Below are positions 59,257 to 64,000 of a stretch of 64,000 nucleotides of DNA, in pieces; the stretch's first letter is position 1, and each line of letters begins with the position of its first letter. The position numbers were made by a program, and so were the translations under genes. The notes beneath the pieces were generated by a model. It searched no databases, was not told the origin of the DNA, and was given only the letters and a program-made list of their open reading frames with translations. Origin of the DNA: Paenibacillus nasutitermitis (GTDB lineage Bacteria > Bacillota > Bacilli > Paenibacillales > Paenibacillaceae); the NCBI RefSeq assembly GCF_014641075.1, contig NZ_BMHP01000004.1, positions 496,001-560,000 of the forward strand, written 5' to 3'.

Positions 59257-61239
59257 ATGAAGAAAATGAGTGCAATCATCCTCTCAATCCTACTCGCTGC
59301 GGTTGTTTTATTAGCCGGTTGTGAGGATTCGGCAAAGAATGTCAATACTCCCGCGGCCGAAGACAACAAGTCCCCCGCAAACAATAAAGAGCCGGTAAAG
59401 GACAACGCCGAGCCGGAAAAAACGCCTGATGCGGCAGACCCCGCATCAACGGAAGTCAAAGAGATCTCTGAATTCAAACAGTCCCCCTACCTGGATGATA
59501 AATCCCTCCCCGCCGTTAAAGACAGACTCCCTAAGGATTATAAAATTACCAATGAAATGCCGGCAAGCCAGCTGGAATATGAGAACGGCACCTATGGAGG
59601 CACGTTAAGAACCATCACGGCGGCTGTTGACTGGGATGCCGATGTGTTCGTAATGAACAATGAGCCGCTCATCAATACCCCGGGCATTCTGGGCGACGAA
59701 ATAACGGGTAACGTCGTGAAGGAATTCAGCATGAGCGAAGATGAGAAAACCTTCTCCTTTGTCATGCGTGAAGGACTGAAATGGTCAGACGGCGAACCGG
59801 TCACGACGGACGATGTCAAATTCACCGTCGAGGATGTCCTGATGAACAAGGAGATCACGCCGATCTTCCCGGTCTGGCTTCGCGGTGGTGGCGTGATCGA
59901 TGGCGCGCCGTTCAAGCTTGAAATCGCCGATAAATATAACTTCAAGCTTATCTTTGACAGGCCTTACGGAGGGCTCACGATCCGCCTTGCTATCCAAGGT
60001 TGGAGAGGATACTCCGAACTGCTGCAGCCTGCGCATTATTTGAAGCAGTTCCACAAGAAATACACGCCGCTTGCGACGCTTGAGCCCTTAATCAAAAAAG
60101 CCGGTTTCCGCCCTGGTGAGTGGGTGAACCTCTTTAATGACAAGGACATTATCAACTCGAAGCTGACCAGCAAGAAAGCGATCGGATTCCCTGTTCTGTA
60201 TCCCTGGATGATCGTGAAGAGTACGGAAACGACGGCTACTTTCGAAAGAAATCCCTATTATTTCAAAGTCGACTCTGCAGGAAACCAGCTCCCTTATATT
60301 GATAAAATTCAGAGCACGTTCGTTCAGGATATAGAAATGGTCGCTCTGAAAACCATTGCCGGCGAGGTGGATTTCTCCCGTGAATCGGCGGCATTGATTA
60401 AAATGCCCCTGTATCGGGAAAACGAGAAAAACGGCTACAAAGCCTTGCTTGCCAACATGCATGTCACGCCGACGGATATTTTCCTCAACATGAACTTTGA
60501 TAATAAAACCTGGCAAAGTGTGGTCCAGGATAAACGTTTCCGCAAGGCGCTCAATATGGCGCTGAACCGGGATGAAATCATCGATGCCATCTATTTCGGT
60601 TTTGCGAAACCATCCGAGATGGAAGACTCGACCTTCGACCTCGACGGTGCAAATCAGCTGCTCGACGAGATGGGGATGAAAAAAGGAGCGGACGGAATCC
60701 GTACCACACCGGACGGCAAGAAATTTACCATTCCGTTTGAAATCGGGGCACAAGCTCCGGATATCGTTCCGATGACCCAGCTGGTTGTGGAAATGTGGAA
60801 AGAGCTGGGATTGAATGTGACAATGAAGACGATCGATCAGGCGCTCTGGACTACCCGCAATACCGCAAATCAGCTCCAGGCTTCTGTGGTTTGGACGCAT
60901 ACCCCTCTATGGTACATGGGGGATTGGGGAACGGGATTATGGGCTCCGGCCTGGGACAGATGGCATATAACAGGAGGCAAGGAAGGTAAAGCACCGCCGG
61001 AAGATATCAAAGCCTTTTTCGCCCAAATGGACAAAGCGGCAGCAGCGGCGCCGGAAGATGCCAAAAATATTTTTGCCCAAATCAAGGATGGCTTTAAGGA
61101 AAACAACTGGTATTTCGTTCCGATCGAAGAAGTGAAGCAGCCATTGATTGTCAATGCCAAGCTGCATAATATTCCAAATGACGCGTCTTTTGCGATCGCG
61201 GCAAATTTCAGCGGAGAACAGTTCTGGTTCGGTAATTAG
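59257..61239 (+). CDS. ABC transporter substrate-binding lipoprotein, family 5 (OppA/DppA-like)
   Basis: 660 residues; ATG at 59257 with ATGGAGGGG upstream. Lipoprotein signal with lipobox LAGC (about residues 18-21), then an Asn/Ala/Glu/Pro-rich linker of about 50 residues. The SBP_bac_5 body shows LKWSDGEPVTTDDVKFTVED (about 170-190), the peptide/sugar-binding family signature, and VQDKRFRKALNMALNRDEI (about 425-443). Although named for peptides, many family-5 proteins in Firmicutes bind oligosaccharides; the cre box upstream supports this. Followed by two permease genes and an ATPase gene. Confidence 0.92.
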   Translation: MKKMSAIILSILLAAVVLLAGCEDSAKNVNTPAAEDNKSPANNKEPVKDNAEPEKTPDAADPASTEVKEISEFKQSPYLDDKSLPAVKDRLPKDYKITNEMPASQLEYENGTYGGTLRTITAAVDWDADVFVMNNEPLINTPGILGDEITGNVVKEFSMSEDEKTFSFVMREGLKWSDGEPVTTDDVKFTVEDVLMNKEITPIFPVWLRGGGVIDGAPFKLEIADKYNFKLIFDRPYGGLTIRLAIQGWRGYSELLQPAHYLKQFHKKYTPLATLEPLIKKAGFRPGEWVNLFNDKDIINSKLTSKKAIGFPVLYPWMIVKSTETTATFERNPYYFKVDSAGNQLPYIDKIQSTFVQDIEMVALKTIAGEVDFSRESAALIKMPLYRENEKNGYKALLANMHVTPTDIFLNMNFDNKTWQSVVQDKRFRKALNMALNRDEIIDAIYFGFAKPSEMEDSTFDLDGANQLLDEMGMKKGADGIRTTPDGKKFTIPFEIGAQAPDIVPMTQLVVEMWKELGLNVTMKTIDQALWTTRNTANQLQASVVWTHTPLWYMGDWGTGLWAPAWDRWHITGGKEGKAPPEDIKAFFAQMDKAAAAAPEDAKNIFAQIKDGFKENNWYFVPIEEVKQPLIVNAKLHNIPNDASFAIAANFSGEQFWFGN

Positions 61240-61352
61240 GCAGCAGCTTGAAAAAGTGAGAGAGCCCGGTGGGTGAGGAGAATGAGAAACCGGGCTCCCT
61301 TAATGAAGGAACAGGATAAAGCAGGCATGCTTGGCATGAAGGAGGAAAGCGC

Positions 61353-62351
61353 TTGTTAAATTATATCGGTTACCGGGTACTTCAGCTCATTCCGCTGCTG
61401 ATCGCCATCAGCATTATTGTGTTCGTCATTATTCAATTGCCGCCTGGCGATTTCTTGACCACGTACATTGCCAATTTGAAGCTGTCCGGTACGGAAGTGA
61501 ATGATAGTGCCATTCTTAATTTGAAGATGCAATATGGACTCGATAAGCCTATGTACATGCAGTATTTGGTGTGGATGAAAAATATCATTGTGCACGGTGA
61601 TTTAGGGCGATCCTTTCAATGGAATTTGCCAGTAACCCAGGTAATCGGAGAACGCTTGGCGTTGACGATGACCATATCGATTATTTCGCTTATTGTAGTG
61701 TGGATCATTGCCATCCCGATCGGCATTTATTCGGCGACGAACCAATATTCGGTCATGGATTATATCTTTACGTTCATCGGCTTTATAGGCCTTGCCGTTC
61801 CCGGATTTCTGATCGCCTTAATTATTATCTATGTGATTTTTACCCAGACGGGCATGTCCATAACCGGGCTGTTCTCGCCTGAATATCAGGATGCGCCCTG
61901 GAGTATGGATAAAATAATCAATATGCTTCCCCGCTTGGCGCTCCCCGTTGTCGTAATCGGGATGAGCGGTACGGCCGGACTTATCCGGATAACCCGGGGG
62001 ATGCTGCTGGATGAGCTCAGCAAGCAATATGTGATCACGGCCAGGGCAAAAGGGGTTTCCGAGCGCAAGCTGCTATTCAAGTATCCCGTCCGCATGGCGA
62101 TCAATCCTTTAATCAGTACCATAGGATGGACGCTCCCCGCTCTGATTTCCGGAGAAGCGATCGTTTCCATAGTACTCAATATGCCGACAACAGGCCCCAT
62201 GCTGCTCAAGGCGCTTATGTTCCAGGATATGTATCTGGCAGGCAGCTTCCTGCTCATCATTAGTGTATTGACGGTCATCGGCACGCTGCTGTCCGATATT
62301 CTTCTGGCGGCATTGGATCCGAGGATCAGATATGGGGGGGCCAGTGAATGA
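61353..62351 (+). CDS. ABC transporter permease, DppB/OppB type
   Basis: 332 residues from TTG 61353 after AAGGAGGAAAG (61339-61349). Six membrane segments, the first at about 8-28; characteristic PPGDF after TM1, GDLGRSF before the channel domain, and the EAA-type loop with TARAKGVSERKLLFKYPVR (about 230-248). The downstream permease gene overlaps by 4 bp. Together they form the membrane channel of the family-5 importer. Confidence 0.93.
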   Translation: MLNYIGYRVLQLIPLLIAISIIVFVIIQLPPGDFLTTYIANLKLSGTEVNDSAILNLKMQYGLDKPMYMQYLVWMKNIIVHGDLGRSFQWNLPVTQVIGERLALTMTISIISLIVVWIIAIPIGIYSATNQYSVMDYIFTFIGFIGLAVPGFLIALIIIYVIFTQTGMSITGLFSPEYQDAPWSMDKIINMLPRLALPVVVIGMSGTAGLIRITRGMLLDELSKQYVITARAKGVSERKLLFKYPVRMAINPLISTIGWTLPALISGEAIVSIVLNMPTTGPMLLKALMFQDMYLAGSFLLIISVLTVIGTLLSDILLAALDPRIRYGGASE

Positions 62352-63514
62352 GTGCGATGACGAATATTGCAAGCCGGCTTCGGAGAACCAGAAAAACCAA
62401 ACCGGAACGCAAGGAAAAGAGCAAGCTTGAAAATGTTGAAGTAGCCTCCCAATGGCAGCTGATGTGGTGGAAATTCAAGAAACATAAACTTGCCGTTGTT
62501 GCTGCCATTGTTCTGCTGCTCTTTTATTTGGCGGCCGCCTTCTGTGAATTTTTGTCGCCTACTGTTCCGGCCATGCGCTATCCCGAATATAAAAATGCTC
62601 CGCCGCAAAAAATTCATTTCGTCGACAAGCAGGACGGTTTCAGCCTGCGTCCCTTTGTCTACGGATTCAAAGAGGAAATCAATAAAGAAACCTTCTTGCG
62701 CACTTTCGTTGAGGATACCAGCAAGAAATATCCGATCGCTTTTTTCACCAAAGGCGAGCCCTATAAACTATGGGGACTGTTTCAATCCGAGACTCATCTA
62801 ATCGGCCTTAAGGACTCCGAGGAGGCCCTTGTCCTTCTGGGTACGGATAAGCTCGGCCGGGATATGCTATCGCGCATTATTTACGGATCGCGGATTTCCC
62901 TTTCCTTCGGCCTGCTGGGCATTGTATTTACACTCATTCTGGGGCTGATTCTGGGTGGATTCTCCGGTTATTTGGGCGGGGTTACCGATACCGTCATTCA
63001 GCGGACAATCGACTTGCTGATCTGTATTCCCACCATTCCCTTATGGATGACACTTGCAGCTGCGCTGCCGAGGGATTGGACGGCGCTGCAAATTTATTTT
63101 GGCATGATTCTCATTTTTTCCATCATCGGCTGGACGGGGCTCGCCCGGGTCGTACGGGGGAAAATTTTATCCCTGCGTGAAGAGGATTTCACCATGGCGG
63201 CACGCCTGTCCGGTGCCACGGACATGCGGATCATCCGCAAGCATCTGCTTCCCTCCTTTGCCAGTTACATTATTGTCAGCACCACCTTGTCGATACCGGC
63301 TACGATTATCGGGGAAACCTCGCTTAGCTTTCTGGGACTGGGACTCCAGGCGCCGGTTGTCAGTTGGGGCGTCCTGCTGCAGGATTCCCAGAACCTGGAG
63401 ACGCTGGCGCATCATCCTTGGCTGCTGATCCCTGCTCTTTTCATTGTAGTTGCCGTACTGATGTTCAATTTTTTGGGAGACGGACTGCGTGATGCGGCAG
63501 ATCCTTACAAGTAG
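62348..63514 (+). CDS. ABC transporter permease, DppC/OppC type
   Basis: 388 residues; ATG overlaps the DppB-like stop (ATGA). A basic N-terminal tail, TM1 at about 52-72, then an extracytoplasmic insert of about 100 residues between TM1 and the domain start (LLGTDKLGRDMLSRIIYGSRIS, about 160-181) that is longer than in typical DppC proteins of around 300 residues. The EAA loop is FTMAARLSGATDMRIIRKHLLP (about 280-301), and the end FNFLGDGLRDAADPY is family-typical. The insert could contact the binding protein. Confidence 0.92.
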   Translation: MSAMTNIASRLRRTRKTKPERKEKSKLENVEVASQWQLMWWKFKKHKLAVVAAIVLLLFYLAAAFCEFLSPTVPAMRYPEYKNAPPQKIHFVDKQDGFSLRPFVYGFKEEINKETFLRTFVEDTSKKYPIAFFTKGEPYKLWGLFQSETHLIGLKDSEEALVLLGTDKLGRDMLSRIIYGSRISLSFGLLGIVFTLILGLILGGFSGYLGGVTDTVIQRTIDLLICIPTIPLWMTLAAALPRDWTALQIYFGMILIFSIIGWTGLARVVRGKILSLREEDFTMAARLSGATDMRIIRKHLLPSFASYIIVSTTLSIPATIIGETSLSFLGLGLQAPVVSWGVLLQDSQNLETLAHHPWLLIPALFIVVAVLMFNFLGDGLRDAADPYK

Positions 63515-63528
63515 AGGAGGGGCTTTCC

Positions 63529-64000
63529 ATGGCCGCAACAGGTGATATCGTTCTGGAAGTAAAGGATCTGACCACACATTTTCATCTGGATGAAGGTATT
63601 CTTAAAGCAGTGGATGGCGTGGATTTAACGATTAAGCGGGGCAAAACACTTGGCATCGTAGGGGAAAGCGGCTGCGGAAAAAGCGTAACTTCCCAGGCGC
63701 TGCTGCGCATTGTTCCCAAGCCGGGAAAAGTCGAGGGACAAATTCTGCTCAACCGGAAAAAAGACCGCGATCAGGCCAAAGTGACAGACTTGGTCAAGCT
63801 GGATGCATTGGGAAAAGAAATCCGCGATATCCGTGGCGGCGAAATCGCGATGATTTTCCAGGAACCGATGAAAGCATTCTCGCCCATCCATACGATCGGG
63901 AATCAAATTATGGAAGCGATCCTTCTTCATAGCACCGACAATGAGGAGAAAGCCAGGGAAATCGCCATTCAGACCTTGAAAAGTGTCGGGATGTCCAATG
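63529..64000 (+). CDS. ABC transporter ATP-binding protein, DppD/OppD type (3'-partial)
   Basis: ATG 63529 after GAGGAGGGG (63514-63522); the gene runs off the window after 157 codons. Visible: LEVKDLTTHF start, Walker A GESGCGKS (about 43-50) and Q-loop IFQEPM (about 110). Signature and Walker B motifs lie beyond the window. Fourth gene of the family-5 importer operon; a DppF-like partner would be expected next. Confidence 0.93.
   Translation, partial: MAATGDIVLEVKDLTTHFHLDEGILKAVDGVDLTIKRGKTLGIVGESGCGKSVTSQALLRIVPKPGKVEGQILLNRKKDRDQAKVTDLVKLDALGKEIRDIRGGEIAMIFQEPMKAFSPIHTIGNQIMEAILLHSTDNEEKAREIAIQTLKSVGMSN

Noticed and set aside
1..64000. tRNA or rRNA genes, replication origin, attachment sites
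   Set aside because: None of their hallmark sequences was noticed in any intergenic stretch on either strand; this was judged by reading only, without a tRNA or covariance search.

Overview
The window looks like chromosomal DNA of a Gram-positive, spore-forming-type bacterium of the Paenibacillaceae (Paenibacillus/Cohnella-like). The signs are near-consensus Shine-Dalgarno sequences before almost every gene, Lpl/Ytc-type and MalFG-type sugar ABC transporters with lipoprotein binding proteins, a YesM/YesN two-component pair, an SLH-anchored surface protein, MocR-type regulation and CcpA-type cre boxes. The assignment is inferred from gene content only. No rRNA, tRNA, CRISPR array, phage or transposase gene was seen.

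Region 1 (1-30205) is a large glycan-utilisation locus. It starts with three co-directional glycosidase or polysaccharide-active genes (3'-part of a GH38 alpha-mannosidase, a GH36 alpha-galactosidase-like enzyme, a secreted beta-helix protein). A convergent YesN/YesM-type pair follows. Next is a rightward set: an ADP-ribosylglycohydrolase-fold protein, an LplB/LplC/LplA-type importer, and a very large secreted six-hairpin-type protein with four F5/8C (CBM32-like) modules. A LacI-type regulator then diverges from a second rightward operon: secreted GH5-like enzyme, binding lipoprotein, a small membrane-anchored Ig-like protein, two permeases, an intracellular GH-A clan enzyme and a GH2 beta-mannosidase. 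Together the enzymes fit breakdown of a (galacto)mannan or mannose-rich glycan outside the cell, ABC uptake of oligosaccharides and intracellular trimming.

Region 2 (30206-43505) holds a GyrI-like effector-binding protein divergent from a WYL regulator with a perfect inverted repeat between them. It also has a small PH-domain membrane protein, a 7TM histidine kinase with a REC-BTAD response regulator, and an ABC-F ATPase behind a leader ORF plus terminator (probable ribosome-mediated attenuation). A hydroxypyruvate-isomerase-like protein and a 1010-residue double-kinase hybrid with a second REC-BTAD regulator complete it.

Region 3 (43506-57908) holds a 1433-residue S-layer-type protein (seven propeller-like repeats, Fn3, DNRLRE-like module, three 105-residue tandem repeats, three SLH). 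It continues with a 1.69-kresidue pseudokinase-AAA-GAF-histidine kinase with its NarL-type regulator, a 56-residue basic protein, a 3-hydroxyisobutyrate-dehydrogenase-family enzyme, and a MocR regulator overlapping a class I aminotransferase.

Region 4 (57909-59256) is a non-coding repeat island: one diverged inverted copy and three near-identical direct copies (period 250-251 bp) of a hairpin-rich element. Region 5 (59257-64000) is a cre-preceded family-5 ABC importer operon (binding lipoprotein, two permeases, ATPase cut by the window end).
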